A stretch of 64,000 nucleotides of DNA from Pseudomonas sp. S30 (GCF_016518545.1 NZ_JACVTO010000002.1:124001-188000); one strand, 5' to 3'; counted from the stretch's first letter, positions 1 through 13,367 are shown. Translations and numbers: made by a program. Notes: generated by a model from the sequence alone, not told the origin.

Positions 1-411
1 GCCTTTGACCTGGTCCTGCTCTACGATCAGGTCGTCGCAGGACTGCTGGAATATCCACAGGTTGGGCTGGTTTTCCAGGATCTCGCGCACCACTGCCTTG
101 TAGATGGCGCGATCCGCTTGCGCTCGGGTCGCACGAACGGCCGGGCCCTTGCGGTTGTTCAGGATGCGGAACTGGATACCGCTCTGGTCGGTGGCCAGCG
201 CCATGGCGCCGCCCAGGGCGTCGATTTCCTTGACCAGATGGCTCTTGCCGATACCGCCGATGGCAGGGTTGCAGCTCATGTGGCCAAGGGTTTCCACGTT
301 GTGGGTCAGCAGCAGGGTTTTCGCACCCATGCGTGCCGACGCGAGCGCAGCCTCGGTACCGGCATGGCCGCCGCCGATGACGATCACTTCAAAACGGGAA
401 GGGAAATCCAC
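1..411 (-). CDS. mnmG: MnmG (GidA), tRNA uridine-5-carboxymethylaminomethyl modification enzyme, N-terminal part
   Basis: Only the first 137 codons are in the window; the gene runs off the left edge. The protein starts [20 protein letters not shown], with the FAD-binding GGGHAG motif at about residues 13-18, followed by the family-typical [20 protein letters not shown] and [15 protein letters not shown] segments. MnmG works with MnmE to build the cmnm5 group on U34 of several tRNAs, using FAD and methylene-THF. Two adjacent GTG codons (414 and 411) could start it; 411 is chosen because a GAGG motif lies six bases upstream and because it gives the usual MDFP start. mnmE lies upstream on the same strand. 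Confidence 0.96.
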   Translation of the reverse strand, partial: MDFPSRFEVIVIGGGHAGTEAALASARMGAKTLLLTHNVETLGHMSCNPAIGGIGKSHLVKEIDALGGAMALATDQSGIQFRILNNRKGPAVRATRAQADRAIYKAVVREILENQPNLWIFQQSCDDLIVEQDQVKG

Positions 412-899
412 CACGCACCTCGTGCCTGTTTTTGCGAATAGAGAAGGTAAGCAGACAAGTATAGGGGTTCAAGCCTGCCTAATGAAACCGGTTGAGCAAA
501 TTTTGACCAGTCTGTGGATGAGTGGCAGATAACAGAAATAGAAGAGGAAGAAATTAAAGAAGCTTTGTTTTTATGTTTATTCTTATGCAGGCCTCAGCCT
601 GTGCATAAGATGATGTATCCCTTTGATGGCAAGGCTTTAGCCAATCTTGAACCCTGTAGAGAATGGCCCATGAGGGTTCTGGATAACGCCATTGGACCTG
701 TGGATGAAATGTCTATTTATCCACATCGGCTATTTTGCACGTCAAAATCATGCTGTTATCAACGGGGCTCATGAAGGGTTTTCCACAGGGCTCCGATCTT
801 CCACAGCCGGGTTTTGGGGAGCGCCATGGACAGCAACCGATTTTCCGCAGGCGAAAAAAAACCGCTCTGAAGTGAGCGGCTGGATAACCTGCGGACTCG
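412..899. other. mnmG-mnmE intergenic region with DnaA-box-like sites
   Basis: This 488-base gap has no convincing gene. It is AT-rich at about 525-570. It holds one exact DnaA box TTATCCACA at 717-725, one TTATGCACA (reverse strand) at 600-608, and one-mismatch boxes at 507-521 (TGTGGATGA), 699-707 (TGTGGATGA) and 779-787 (TTTTCCACA). A possible minus-strand -10 hexamer TATACT for mnmG lies at 458-463, without a good -35. The mnmE terminator is at 854-879. Confidence 0.6.
854..879 (-). terminator. Rho-independent terminator after mnmE
   Basis: Read on the minus strand, the stem CCGCTC/GAGCGG with a six-base loop is followed by a run of eight T. It lies about 20 bases past the mnmE stop codon. 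Confidence 0.85.
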
Positions 900-2270
900 T
901 TACTTGCCGATGCAGAAGCTCGAGAAGATTCGCCCCAGCAGATCATCGGAGCTGAACGCACCGGTGATTTCACCCAAGGCCTGCTGTGCCTGTCGCAGAT
1001 CCTCGGCCAGCAGCTCTCCGGCCCCTGCCAGGGTGAGCTGTGCATGGCCGTGAGCCAGATGCTCACTGGCATGCCGCAGGGCATCCAGGTGCCTGCGACG
1101 CGCGCTGAAGCTGCTCTCTGCGGTCTGTTCGTAACCCATGCAGGCCTTGAGGTGGTCGCGCAGCAACTCAAGGCCGTGCGCATCGCCCTTGGCGCTGAGT
1201 GTCAGGGTGACATGCCCGTCTTCGCTGGCCACCAGTGCTACCGGCTCACCACTGAGGTCCGCCTTGTTGCGGATGAGCGTGACTTTCGATGGGTCGGGGC
1301 GGTGATCGAGAAATTCCGGCCACAAGGCGAAAGGATCGCTGGCCTCGGGCGACGTGGAATCCACCACGAGCAGCACACGGTCGGCCTCGGCAATGGCCTT
1401 GAGTGCCCGCTCAACGCCAATCTTTTCCACATGGTCGTCGGTGTCGCGCAACCCTGCGGTATCCACCACGTGCAGCGGCATGCCGTCGATGTGGATATGT
1501 TCGCGCAGAATGTCCCGGGTGGTACCGGCGATATCGGTGACGATCGCGGCCTCACGACCCGCCAGCTGGTTGAGCAGGCTCGATTTGCCGGCGTTGGGGC
1601 GACCGGCGATCACCACGGTCATGCCGTCGCGCAGCAAGGCACCCTGCCCGGCCTCTCGCTGCACTGTGGATAACGTGCCCTGTACCGCTTCGAGCATCTT
1701 CAGCACATGGCCATCGGCGAGAAAGTCGATTTCTTCCTCGGGAAAATCGATGGCGGCCTCGACGTAGATGCGCAAGGCGATCAGCGCCTCGGTAAGGCTG
1801 TGCACACGCTCGGAAAAGGCCCCCTGCAATGATCGCAGCGCATTGCGCGCCGCCTGTGCGGAACTGGCCTCGATCAGATCGGCGATGGCTTCGGCCTGGG
1901 CCAGATCGAGCTTGTCGTTGAGAAACGCACGTTCGCTGAATTCTCCAGGACGCGCCAGACGACAGCCCAGCTCGATACAGCGCTGCAGCAACATGTCCAT
2001 CACCACGGGCCCGCCATGACCTTGCAGCTCGAGCACATCTTCGCCGGTGAAGGAATTCGGACCCGGGAAGAACAGCGCGATGCCTTCGTCCAGCACCAGG
2101 CCGTCCTGATCGCGGAACGGGCCGTAATGGGCATGCCGGGCAGTCAGGCTACGGCCAGTGATGGCAGCCCCAGCCTGTCTGGCGATCGGTCCGGACAGGC
2201 GGACGATGCCGACGCCGCCACGACCTTGGGCGGTAGCGATGGCCGCGATGGTTTCACGCACTGGGTTCAT
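900..2270 (-). CDS. mnmE: MnmE (TrmE), tRNA modification GTPase
   Basis: This 456-residue protein has the usual family length. It has an N-terminal tetrahydrofolate-binding domain, a central helical domain and an inserted G domain. The P-loop GRPNAGKSS is at residues 223-231, followed by DIAGTTRD (G2), DTAG (G3) and NKAD (G4). The C-terminal CIGK carries the conserved cysteine. It forms a complex with MnmG to modify U34 of tRNAs. The start [19 protein letters not shown] matches the family N-terminus; a longer reading frame upstream adds 12 residues that are not family-like. It lies downstream of yidC, separated by a terminator. Confidence 0.98.
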   Translation of the reverse strand: MNPVRETIAAIATAQGRGGVGIVRLSGPIARQAGAAITGRSLTARHAHYGPFRDQDGLVLDEGIALFFPGPNSFTGEDVLELQGHGGPVVMDMLLQRCIELGCRLARPGEFSERAFLNDKLDLAQAEAIADLIEASSAQAARNALRSLQGAFSERVHSLTEALIALRIYVEAAIDFPEEEIDFLADGHVLKMLEAVQGTLSTVQREAGQGALLRDGMTVVIAGRPNAGKSSLLNQLAGREAAIVTDIAGTTRDILREHIHIDGMPLHVVDTAGLRDTDDHVEKIGVERALKAIAEADRVLLVVDSTSPEASDPFALWPEFLDHRPDPSKVTLIRNKADLSGEPVALVASEDGHVTLTLSAKGDAHGLELLRDHLKACMGYEQTAESSFSARRRHLDALRHASEHLAHGHAQLTLAGAGELLAEDLRQAQQALGEITGAFSSDDLLGRIFSSFCIGK

Positions 2271-2304
2271 GCTCGGCACCTCTGCAACGAATTCGTCGGA
2301 TAGC

Positions 2305-2330
2305 AAAACGCCCCACGAGGGGGCGTTTTA
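2305..2330 (-). terminator. Terminator between yidC and mnmE
   Basis: A perfect stem AAAACGCCCC/GGGGCGTTTT with a short loop lies just after the yidC stop codon. A-rich and T-rich flanks make it potentially bidirectional. It lies 35 bases upstream of the mnmE start. Confidence 0.8.
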
Positions 2331-2354
2331 TTCACAGGCAAATGGCTTTGCCCG

Positions 2355-4040
2355 TCAAGCGGCAGCCTTGTTGGCGGCTGCCTGGATGCTGCGGGTGATG
2401 TACCACTGCTGTGCGATCGACAGGCAGTTGTTCACAACCCAGTACAGCACCAGGCCCGCAGGGAACCAGAGGAAGAAGAAGGTGAAGATGATCGGCATCA
2501 TTTTCATCACCTTCGCCTGCATCGGATCTGGCGGAGTCGGGTTCAGACGCTGCTGGATGAACATGGTCGCGCCCATGATGATCGGCAGGATGAAGAACGG
2601 ATCCTTGATCGACAGGTCGGTGATCCACAGCATCCAGGGGGCCTGGCGCATCTCGACGCTTTCCAGCAGCACCCAGTACAGGGCCAGGAACACCGGCATC
2701 TGCACCAGGATCGGCAAGCAGCCGCCCAGTGGATTGATCTTCTCTTTCTTGTACAGCTCCATCATCGCCTGGGACATCTTCTGGCGATCGTCGCCGAAGC
2801 GTTCCTTCAACTGGGCCAGCTTGGGCGAAACGGCGCGCATACGTGCCATGGAACGGTAGCTGGCGGCCGACAGCGGGAAGAACAGGCCCTTGATGAGCAT
2901 GGTCAGCACGATGATCGACCAGCCCCAGTTGCCCAGCAGGCTGTGGATATGTTGCAGCAGCCAGAAGATCGGCTGGGCGATGAACCACAGGAAGCCGTAG
3001 TCGACGGTCAGTTCCAGGCCTGGGGACAACTCCTTGAGCTTGGACTGGATCTTCGGACCAGCATAAAGCATCGCGCTGGTCTCGGCCTTGCCGCCGGCCG
3101 GTACGTTCAGCGCCGGGCCGGTGTAGCCGATGATGTAATTGCCCTGGCTGTCCTTGCGGGTCTGGACGACGTTGTTGTCCGATTTGGCCGGAATCCACGC
3201 CGTCACGAAGTAGTGCTGCAGCCAGGCGACCCAACCGCCAGACACCGTTTCCTTCAAGCTGCCCTTGTCGATGTCCTTCATCGACACCTTCTTGTAGGGC
3301 TCCGAACTTGTCCACAGGGCAGCGCCCAAGTAGGTCGCAGTACCCGTGGCGGTGCTGGAAGACGGATCGGAACTGGCATCGCGCTTGAGCTGGGCGAACA
3401 TGTTGCCAGTCCAGGGCGTGGCGCTCTGGTTGTCGATCAGGTAGCTGACGTTCAGGTCGTACTCACCGCGCTTGAAGCTGAAGCGCTTGATGTAGTTGAC
3501 GCCGTTGTCGCTGAACTTCAGGTCGACCACCAGCTGATCCTGGCCATCGGTCAACTGATAGCTCTTCTGCTCGGCTGCATACAGGGGCCGGCCGCTGGAG
3601 CGTGCGTCCGGACCATTGGTGCCGGTCAGGCCGCTTTGTGCCAGGTAGGTGCGCTCGCCGCCGTTGTCGAACAGCTGGAAGGCGATGTCCGGATGATCCT
3701 GACGACGGGGGTATTTAGGCAGAGTCAGCTGGACGATATCGCCGCCGACCGGGTCGATAGCCAGGTCCAGGACATCGGTCTTGACCCGGATCAGGTCCTT
3801 GCTGACCGCGACTGGCGCAGGTTCAGCGGGGCTGGCGTCGGCATTGGCGCTCGGCACATCGGCGCTGGCGCCGGTGCTGCTGTTGGAGGCAACGGTGTCC
3901 GGCAGCGCCGGTGCAGCGTTGTTCGCAGCAGTGTGCTGAGTCGGCAAGGCTGCCTGACCGTAGTCCTGGTTCCACTTGAGGACCAGCACGTAGGACACGA
4001 TTGCCAGGGCGACGATCAGGATCTTGCGTTTAATATCCAT
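2355..4040 (-). CDS. yidC: YidC membrane protein insertase
   Basis: The 561-residue protein inserts and folds inner-membrane proteins, alone or with SecYEG. It starts MDIKRKILIVALAIVSYVL, a first transmembrane helix, followed by an Ala/Ser/Pro-rich linker and a large periplasmic beta domain to about residue 350. The C-terminal conserved core with the remaining helices includes the PLGGCLPILVQMPVFLALYW segment. The ATG at 4040 is chosen; upstream codons in frame encode non-family sequence. It sits one base after yidD in the rpmH-rnpA-yidD-yidC operon typical of gamma-proteobacteria. Confidence 0.98.
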   Translation of the reverse strand: MDIKRKILIVALAIVSYVLVLKWNQDYGQAALPTQHTAANNAAPALPDTVASNSSTGASADVPSANADASPAEPAPVAVSKDLIRVKTDVLDLAIDPVGGDIVQLTLPKYPRRQDHPDIAFQLFDNGGERTYLAQSGLTGTNGPDARSSGRPLYAAEQKSYQLTDGQDQLVVDLKFSDNGVNYIKRFSFKRGEYDLNVSYLIDNQSATPWTGNMFAQLKRDASSDPSSSTATGTATYLGAALWTSSEPYKKVSMKDIDKGSLKETVSGGWVAWLQHYFVTAWIPAKSDNNVVQTRKDSQGNYIIGYTGPALNVPAGGKAETSAMLYAGPKIQSKLKELSPGLELTVDYGFLWFIAQPIFWLLQHIHSLLGNWGWSIIVLTMLIKGLFFPLSAASYRSMARMRAVSPKLAQLKERFGDDRQKMSQAMMELYKKEKINPLGGCLPILVQMPVFLALYWVLLESVEMRQAPWMLWITDLSIKDPFFILPIIMGATMFIQQRLNPTPPDPMQAKVMKMMPIIFTFFFLWFPAGLVLYWVVNNCLSIAQQWYITRSIQAAANKAAA

Positions 4041-4042
4041 GA

Positions 4043-4288
4043 TTACTCGGCTATCGAAGAAGTTCGGGGGGAAGACGCAGGCGGGACGGGATCGAAACCG
4101 CCGTCGTTCCATGGATGACAGCGACCCAGGCGACGAACGGCAAGCCACCCACCACGCAGAAGGCCATGGGTTTCAATGGCTTCATAGGCGTAACAGGAGC
4201 AACTGGGATAGAAACGGCAGTGACTGGCCATCAGAGGACTAATGGCGTAACGGTAGAACTGGATCGGAACGAGGGCCAGTTTACGCAT
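4043..4288 (-). CDS. yidD: YidD membrane insertion efficiency factor
   Basis: The 81-residue protein carries the family signature [15 protein letters not shown] and the downstream [15 protein letters not shown] segment. YidD is a small, inner-membrane-associated protein that helps YidC-dependent insertion. Its start overlaps the end of rnpA by 8 bases and its stop is followed almost at once by yidC, so translational coupling is likely. Confidence 0.96.
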   Translation of the reverse strand: MRKLALVPIQFYRYAISPLMASHCRFYPSCSCYAYEAIETHGLLRGGWLAVRRLGRCHPWNDGGFDPVPPASSPRTSSIAE

Positions 4289-4685
4289 CGTGTCTGTCTA
4301 TCCGTTCGGCATCGGCAGGTACCGCTGGAGAGGGCCGACCGCGAGCCAGGCGCTTCCAGAGCTTGCCGAAATGTTGGTGCAATTCCGGGTTTTCCACATC
4401 GCCCAGGCCCTTGCGCGCGACGATCACGATATCCAGCCCGGCCAGACTGCTCTGGTTCAGACGGAACGAGTCGCGCATCAAGCGTTTGAGGCGATTGCGC
4501 TGAACGGCGAGTTTGACGCTCTTCTTGCCGATCACCAAGCCGAGGCGTGGGTGATCCAGGCCGTTCTCGCGGGCAAGGATAAGCAGGTTTTTCCCTGGGA
4601 CCTTGCCGGTCGGAGAGTCGAAGACTGCTTTGAAGTGCCGGGGTGTAAGCAGTCGCTTTTCCCGACTGAAGTCCTGACTCACCAC
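4281..4685 (-). CDS. rnpA: RnpA, protein subunit of ribonuclease P
   Basis: The 134-residue basic protein binds the RnpB RNA and helps it process the 5' end of pre-tRNAs. It has the family segments [17 protein letters not shown] and the RNA-binding stretch [19 protein letters not shown] (RNR motif). The start is a GTG at 4685; this gives the usual [13 protein letters not shown]-terminus, while earlier in-frame codons run back into rpmH. It overlaps yidD by 8 bases and follows rpmH after 13 bases. Confidence 0.96.
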   Translation of the reverse strand: MVSQDFSREKRLLTPRHFKAVFDSPTGKVPGKNLLILARENGLDHPRLGLVIGKKSVKLAVQRNRLKRLMRDSFRLNQSSLAGLDIVIVARKGLGDVENPELHQHFGKLWKRLARGRPSPAVPADAERIDRHDA

Positions 4686-4698
4686 CTGTGCCGGAAAA

Positions 4699-4833
4699 TC
4701 AGATTGCCAGACGCTTACGGCCTTTGGCACGACGACGCGACAGGACGGCGCGGCCGTTCTTGGTGGCCATACGGGCACGGAAACCGTGGGTGCGCGCGCG
4801 CTTGATGGTGCTTGGTTGGAAAGTACGTTTCAT
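4699..4833 (-). CDS. rpmH: Ribosomal protein L34
   Basis: A 44-codon reading frame encodes [20 protein letters not shown] and ends GRKRLAI, the near-invariant L34 sequence of the large ribosomal subunit. It is the first gene of the leftward operon and is transcribed away from oriC from a clear sigma-70-type promoter at 4894-4922. Confidence 0.98.
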   Translation of the reverse strand: MKRTFQPSTIKRARTHGFRARMATKNGRAVLSRRRAKGRKRLAI

Positions 4834-4893
4834 GGCGTGTTACCTGGGTTGTCGACGACGGGCCGGGATGGCCCCCTTTTTAAGAGACCGGCG

Positions 4894-4922
4894 ATTCTAG
4901 AGAAAGCAAGGCAATAGGTCAA
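4894..4922 (-). promoter_or_regulatory. Sigma-70-type promoter of rpmH operon
   Basis: Read on the minus strand, the -35 hexamer TTGACC (4917-4922) and the -10 hexamer TAGAAT (4894-4899) are separated by exactly 17 bases. It lies about 60 bases upstream of the rpmH start codon. The transcribed leader contains a GGGCC/GGCCC hairpin at about 4858-4877. Confidence 0.8.
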
Positions 4923-4979
4923 TTTCCAACCAGCATTCCTTATAGCGCGTTCGTCGTGCCGGCTACTCATCAGGTCGAT

Positions 4980-5370
4980 GCCTGTCAGCCATTGGGACGA
5001 GTCGAGCGAGATGGGCAGGCATTATGAAAAATAGGAAAGGCATATATAAAGCTTTTCTGAAGAACTTATAGATCTTATGTGGACAGCTTTCTGTGGATAA
5101 CCATCTGTAGCCCTCTATCCATGGGCTGTACAGAAAACTGAAAGTCTGTCTGAAAGACGTGCTGCGGCTGTGCTGAAGCCGCGCACAGGCTGTGGATATA
5201 ATGGTTGTTTACCCACAGCTGAAATATCCACAGGCTTAGAGGAGGGGTTGTGCATAGCCCTCATGCGAGGTTATCCACAGGGCTCAATTGATTGAATTGA
5301 AGGCGTTTCAGCCGTGAATTGTCCGTAACGACCTGCGCCAAACCGCTTCTACATGTGGATAACTGCGGCC
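4980..5370. other. oriC: oriC, chromosomal replication origin
   Basis: The rpmH-dnaA intergenic region is the known oriC position in Pseudomonas. It contains three exact DnaA boxes: 5092-5100 and 5354-5362 (TGTGGATAA) and 5271-5279 (TTATCCACA). One-mismatch boxes lie at 5191-5199, 5209-5217, 5224-5232 and 5249-5257. An AT-rich stretch at about 5022-5090, with CATATATAAAGC and a GATC, is the likely unwinding element. The box at 5354-5362 lies about 70 bases before the dnaA start, so it may also serve in dnaA autoregulation (inference). The rest of 4834-5430 holds the rpmH promoter and no gene. Confidence 0.93.
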
Positions 5371-5430
5371 CTGACCGGTACAATGGCGGTTTGTTTTTGC
5401 CTCATCCGGCTTTCAACTCAGGGGATATCC

Positions 5431-6954
5431 GTGTCAGTGGAACTTTGGCAGCAGTGCGTGGAGCTTCTGCGCGATGAGCTGCCTGCCCAGCAATTCAACA
5501 CCTGGATCCGTCCGCTACAGGTCGAAGCCGAAGGCGACGAGTTGCGCGTCTATGCGCCTAACCGATTCGTTCTCGACTGGGTCAATGAAAAGTACCTGGG
5601 GCGGCTGCTCGAATTGTTGGGCGAGCAAGGCAGTGGTCTGGCGCCTGCGCTTTCTCTGTTGATCGGCAGCCGTCGCAGCTCGGCACCCCGTGCGGCTCCC
5701 AACGCGCCGGTCAGTGCAGCGGTGGCCGCGTCCCTGGCCAAGCATCAGTCCCAACCTGTGCCGCCAGCGCCGGTTCCCTCGGTGCCCGCTGTCACCGAGC
5801 CAGAACCGACTCCTGAAATCGAGTTGCCCGCTGCTCAAAGCGCCTATGCCGAACCGGCCGAAGCAGTGGCCACGCCAGCGCCTCCGGCTCGTACCGAACA
5901 ACGCACCGTTCAGGTGGAAGGTGCACTCAAGCACACCAGCTACCTCAACCGTACCTTCACGTTCGAGACGTTCGTCGAGGGCAAGTCGAACCAGTTGGCG
6001 CGCGCCGCCGCCTGGCAGGTCGCCGACAACCCCAAGCATGGCTACAACCCGCTCTTCCTTTATGGGGGCGTGGGCCTGGGTAAAACGCACTTGATGCATG
6101 CTGTGGGTAACCACCTGCTCAAGAAGAACCCGAACGCCAAGGTGGTGTACCTGCACTCCGAGCGTTTCGTCGCCGACATGGTCAAGGCGCTGCAGTTGAA
6201 TGCAATCAACGAGTTCAAGCGCTTCTACCGTTCGGTGGATGCTCTGCTGATCGACGACATCCAGTTCTTCGCGCGCAAGGAACGCTCCCAAGAAGAGTTT
6301 TTCCACACCTTCAACGCACTTCTGGAAGGAGGTCAACAGGTCATTCTCACCAGCGACCGCTATCCGAAGGAGATCGAAGGCCTAGAAGAGCGTCTGAAGT
6401 CACGTTTCGGTTGGGGCCTCACGGTGGCGGTCGAGCCGCCCGAGCTGGAGACGCGGGTCGCGATCCTGATGAAGAAGGCCGATCAGGCCAAGGTCGAACT
6501 GCCCCATGACGCCGCGTTCTTCATCGCCCAGCGCATCCGCTCCAACGTTCGAGAACTCGAAGGCGCGCTCAAGCGTGTGATCGCCCACTCCCACTTCATG
6601 GGGCGCGACATCACCATCGAGCTGATCCGTGAATCGCTGAAGGACCTGCTCGCTTTGCAGGACAAGCTGGTCAGTGTGGATAACATTCAGCGCACCGTAG
6701 CCGAATACTACAAGATCAAGATCTCCGATCTGCTGTCCAAGCGCCGCTCGCGCTCGGTAGCCCGTCCACGCCAGGTCGCGATGGCGCTCTCCAAAGAGCT
6801 GACCAACCATAGCCTGCCGGAAATCGGCGATATGTTCGGCGGACGTGACCACACCACCGTGCTGCACGCTTGCCGCAAGATCAACGAACTCAAGGAATCC
6901 GATGCGGACATCCGCGAGGACTACAAGAACCTGCTGCGCACGCTGACCACCTGA
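5431..6954 (+). CDS. dnaA: DnaA, chromosomal replication initiator
   Basis: The 507-residue AAA+ protein binds DnaA boxes and melts oriC. Domain I starts [19 protein letters not shown] variable Pro/Ala-rich linker covers about residues 90-165. The Walker A motif [15 protein letters not shown] is at about 212 and Walker [10 protein letters not shown] at about 271. The DNA-binding signature [15 protein letters not shown] of domain IV begins at about 469. The start is a GTG at 5431 with an AGGGGAT ribosome-binding site; a longer frame from 5353 would run through the DnaA box and lacks homology. Confidence 0.98.
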   Translation: MSVELWQQCVELLRDELPAQQFNTWIRPLQVEAEGDELRVYAPNRFVLDWVNEKYLGRLLELLGEQGSGLAPALSLLIGSRRSSAPRAAPNAPVSAAVAASLAKHQSQPVPPAPVPSVPAVTEPEPTPEIELPAAQSAYAEPAEAVATPAPPARTEQRTVQVEGALKHTSYLNRTFTFETFVEGKSNQLARAAAWQVADNPKHGYNPLFLYGGVGLGKTHLMHAVGNHLLKKNPNAKVVYLHSERFVADMVKALQLNAINEFKRFYRSVDALLIDDIQFFARKERSQEEFFHTFNALLEGGQQVILTSDRYPKEIEGLEERLKSRFGWGLTVAVEPPELETRVAILMKKADQAKVELPHDAAFFIAQRIRSNVRELEGALKRVIAHSHFMGRDITIELIRESLKDLLALQDKLVSVDNIQRTVAEYYKIKISDLLSKRRSRSVARPRQVAMALSKELTNHSLPEIGDMFGGRDHTTVLHACRKINELKESDADIREDYKNLLRTLTT

Positions 6955-6994
6955 TGGGTGCCGGCGCAGCTTATTGAAGGCAAGGGATCAGACC

Positions 6995-8098
6995 ATGCAT
7001 TTCACCATTCAACGCGAAGCCCTGTTGAAACCCCTGCAACTGGTCGCAGGCGTCGTCGAGCGCCGCCAGACCTTGCCGGTACTCTCCAATGTCCTGCTGG
7101 TGGTTCAAGGCCAGCAGTTGTCGTTGACCGGCACCGACCTGGAAGTCGAACTGGTTGGCCGCGTGCAACTGGAAGAACCCGCTGAACCCGGCGAGATCAC
7201 CGTACCTGCGCGCAAGCTGATGGACATCTGCAAAAGCCTGCCCGGCGATGTGCTGATCGATATCAAGCTGGATGAACAGAAGTTGCTGGTCAAGGCCGGT
7301 CGCAGCCGTTTCACGTTGTCGACCCTGCCCGCCAATGACTTCCCCACGGTCGAAGAAGGTCCAGGCTCACTCACCTGCAACCTGGAGCAAAGCAAACTGC
7401 GTCGCTTGATCGAGCGTACCAGCTTCGCCATGGCCCAGCAGGACGTACGCTACTACCTGAACGGCATGCTGCTGGAAGTCTCCACCGACACTCTGCGAGC
7501 CGTGGCCACCGATGGCCACCGTCTGGCGTTGTGCGCCATGCAGGCGTCCATCGGTCAGGCAGATCGGCACCAGGTGATCGTGCCGCGCAAAGGTATCCTT
7601 GAACTCGCACGTCTGCTCACCGATCCAGAGGGTATGGTCAGCATCGTACTGGGCCAGCATCACATTCGCGCCACGACTGGCGAGTTCACCTTCACCTCGA
7701 AACTGGTGGATGGCAAGTTCCCCGACTACGAGCGTGTATTGCCCAAAGGCGGCGACAAGCTGGTCATCGGCGATCGCCAGGCCTTGCGTGAGGCGTTCAG
7801 CCGTACCGCCATTCTTTCGAACGAAAAGTACCGGGGCATTCGCCTGCAACTGGCTTCTGGCCAACTCAAGATTCAGGCGAACAACCCTGAGCAGGAAGAG
7901 GCTGAAGAGGAAATCAGCGTCGACTACGAAGGTGGGTCCCTGGAGATTGGCTTCAACGTCAGCTATCTGCTCGACGTGCTGGGCGTGATGACCACCGAGC
8001 AGGTCCGCCTGATTTTGGCCGATTCCAATAGCAGTGCCTTGCTTCAGGAAGCCGGCAATGACGACTCGTCTTATGTTGTCATGCCGATGCGTCTGTAA
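6995..8098 (+). CDS. dnaN: DnaN, DNA polymerase III beta sliding clamp
   Basis: The 367-residue protein has the standard clamp length and starts [20 protein letters not shown]. It ends with the usual SYVVMPMRL tail, which is part of the clamp's C-terminal strand. The ring-shaped dimer holds the replicative polymerase on DNA. It lies 40 bases after dnaA and 14 bases before recF, in the usual dnaA-dnaN-recF-gyrB order. The start at 6995 is preferred over an in-frame codon seven residues earlier because of the conserved N-terminus. Confidence 0.98.
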   Translation: MHFTIQREALLKPLQLVAGVVERRQTLPVLSNVLLVVQGQQLSLTGTDLEVELVGRVQLEEPAEPGEITVPARKLMDICKSLPGDVLIDIKLDEQKLLVKAGRSRFTLSTLPANDFPTVEEGPGSLTCNLEQSKLRRLIERTSFAMAQQDVRYYLNGMLLEVSTDTLRAVATDGHRLALCAMQASIGQADRHQVIVPRKGILELARLLTDPEGMVSIVLGQHHIRATTGEFTFTSKLVDGKFPDYERVLPKGGDKLVIGDRQALREAFSRTAILSNEKYRGIRLQLASGQLKIQANNPEQEEAEEEISVDYEGGSLEIGFNVSYLLDVLGVMTTEQVRLILADSNSSALLQEAGNDDSSYVVMPMRL

Positions 8099-8112
8099 CC
8101 GTAGCAGGTAAA

Positions 8113-11641
<3,529 letters not shown>

Positions 11642-11725
11642 TCGCTGTTTGCAGCTTCGAGGAATAGCTGCACGCTTCATGGCTAGACGAATGATCCGTT
11701 CTATCGCCTCAGAGTCGACGCTGAC

Positions 11726-11753
11726 AAAAGAGCCCGCTTTCGCGGGCTCTTTT
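11726..11753 (+). terminator. Rho-independent terminator after gyrB
   Basis: A nine-base-pair stem AGAGCCCGC/GCGGGCTCT with a TTTC loop is followed by TTTTG and preceded by AAAA. It lies 85 bases after the gyrB stop codon. The rest of 11642-11876 shows nothing else. Confidence 0.9.
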
Positions 11754-11876
11754 GTTTGCGAACTCGCTGGCGCTTGCAGGGCTCTCTCACCTTCCAGCAC
11801 ACCTGCACGGCGCTTGCCGGTGGCTGTCTCGAACTGAATCAATCGCAGGCTGGCACTTGCTTTTTGGTTACCAAGT

Positions 11877-13184
11877 TTAGCGAGATATCTCGGCTGCCCG
11901 TGCGCAAGCCTGGCGCTGGCGGCGCTCCAGGCGGGTGTAGACGACGCCGGTGAGCAGCAAGCCGAACAGCATCACCACAGCCAGCAGGTACAGGCCTGAC
12001 GACAGCTGCCCGGTGTGCTCCTTGAGCGCGCCGATGCCGAATGGGCCCAGATAGCCACCGAGGTTACCGATCGAGTTGATCAGGGCGATGCCCGCTGCAG
12101 CGCTGGCTCCGGAGAGAAACCGCCCTGGCAGGGTCCAGAAAATCGCGGTGCAGGAGAACAGCGCGAACGCCACCAGACACAAGGCTGCCAGTTGCATCGC
12201 TGGGACTGTGAGCCAGGCGCTGAGAAACAGACCGATAGCGCCGAGGGCATACAGCAGGCCGAGATGGCCGTAGCGGTCATTGAGACGGTCGGAGCTGCGC
12301 GGCACGATCAGCAGGCCGATGATGCCGAACAGGTAAGGCACCGCCGAGACGAAGCCGGTGACCAGGTCACTGCCACCGAACTGGTGGATCAGCGTGGGTA
12401 GCCACAAGCCCAGACCATAGATGCTCAGCGTCACAGGCAGGTAGAACAGCGCCAGCAACAGTACCCGGGCGTCCTTGAGAGCATGCAGGGGGTTGCCATG
12501 ACGGGTCTGGCCGAACGCCCGCAGGTCATTGGCCAGTTGTTCCTGCAACCAGGTGCGTTGTTCGTCGCTGAGCCAGCGTACCTTGGCCGGGCCATCGGGC
12601 AAAAACCGCAGGGTTGGCCAGGCCAGCAGCACTGCCGGGGTGCCGATGCAGATGAACAGCCACTGCCAGCCATGCAGGCCGTAGCTGCCATCGAGTCCCA
12701 GCAGCGCACCCGACAGTGGTCCGGTGACCAGCATCGCCAACGGCTGCGAAAGGATGAAGAAGCCTAGGATCTTCCCGCGATGGCGCACCGGGTACCACCG
12801 GGTGATGTAGTACAAGACGCCCGGGAAGAACCCGGCCTCGGCCGCCCCCAGCAGGAAGCGCATGACATAGAAACCGTTGGGGCCGGTCACGAACGCCATA
12901 CCGATGGTGATCGCGCCCCAGGTCAGCAGGATGCGGGCGAACCAGCGACGTGCGCCGAAGCGGTCCAGCAACAGGTTGCTCGGCACTTCGAAGAGAAAGT
13001 AGCCGATGAAGAACAGCCCGGCACCGAGGCCATAGGCGACGTCACCCAGGCCGATATCGGCGCCCATGTGTAGCTTGGCGAAACCTACGGCCGATCGATC
13101 GACATAGGCCACCAGGTACAGCAGGACCAGGAATGGCATGAGTTTAAGCGTGACCAGGCGGACGAGCCGCTGCTCCTGAATCAT
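11877..13184 (-). CDS. MFS transporter, anion:cation symporter type (probable sugar-acid uptake)
   Basis: This 435-residue inner-membrane protein has about 12 hydrophobic helices. It carries the MFS loop 2-3 signature LLDRFGARRW and the family-typical RFLLGAAEAGFFPGVLYYITRWYP segment, which points to the ACS (phthalate/tartrate/galactonate) subfamily. The start at 13184 has a GGAGAC ribosome-binding site. It is divergent from an IlvD/Edd dehydratase and shares with it a promoter region with two FadR-type operators, so the substrate is probably an aldonic or sugar acid (inference). Confidence 0.9.
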   Translation of the reverse strand: MIQEQRLVRLVTLKLMPFLVLLYLVAYVDRSAVGFAKLHMGADIGLGDVAYGLGAGLFFIGYFLFEVPSNLLLDRFGARRWFARILLTWGAITIGMAFVTGPNGFYVMRFLLGAAEAGFFPGVLYYITRWYPVRHRGKILGFFILSQPLAMLVTGPLSGALLGLDGSYGLHGWQWLFICIGTPAVLLAWPTLRFLPDGPAKVRWLSDEQRTWLQEQLANDLRAFGQTRHGNPLHALKDARVLLLALFYLPVTLSIYGLGLWLPTLIHQFGGSDLVTGFVSAVPYLFGIIGLLIVPRSSDRLNDRYGHLGLLYALGAIGLFLSAWLTVPAMQLAALCLVAFALFSCTAIFWTLPGRFLSGASAAAGIALINSIGNLGGYLGPFGIGALKEHTGQLSSGLYLLAVVMLFGLLLTGVVYTRLERRQRQACARAAEISR

Positions 13185-13269
13185 GGCGATGTCTCCAATT
13201 GTTCTTGTAATGAGCACAGCACCTGGTCGGGGCTTTCTGGCAGTCCTCTGACCTGGTCGGACGATCTTA

Positions 13270-13280
13270 TAGTATTACTA
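13270..13280. promoter_or_regulatory. FadR/GntR-type operator 1 (transporter side)
   Basis: TAGTATTACTA fits the FadR-subfamily half-site pattern TNGTNNNACNA. It lies 86 bases upstream of the MFS transporter start. The 14 bases 13270-13283 recur exactly, inverted, at 13341-13354. Confidence 0.7.
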
Positions 13281-13343
13281 TTTAAAACGACAAGCCTTCA
13301 CATGAGCTGTCAAAGGCGTTAAATTCACCTTCATAACGATAAA

Positions 13344-13354
13344 TAGTAATACTA
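13344..13354. promoter_or_regulatory. FadR/GntR-type operator 2 (dehydratase side)
   Basis: TAGTAATACTA fits TNGTNNNACNA and is the inverted copy of operator 1. It lies just upstream of the AGGTGG ribosome-binding site of the dehydratase, where bound repressor would block transcription. The likely ligand is the FadR-type regulator encoded at 15215-15952. Confidence 0.7.
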
Positions 13355-13367
13355 ATTAGGTGGCTCC

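Noticed and set aside
514..774. An 86-codon frame in the mnmG-mnmE gap
   Set aside because: Composition is AT-rich and low-complexity at the start, no ribosome-binding site, no recognisable protein; the region fits a regulatory role better.
2943..4118. A 391-codon frame opposite yidC
   Set aside because: It is antisense to yidC with no ribosome-binding site and no recognisable domain.
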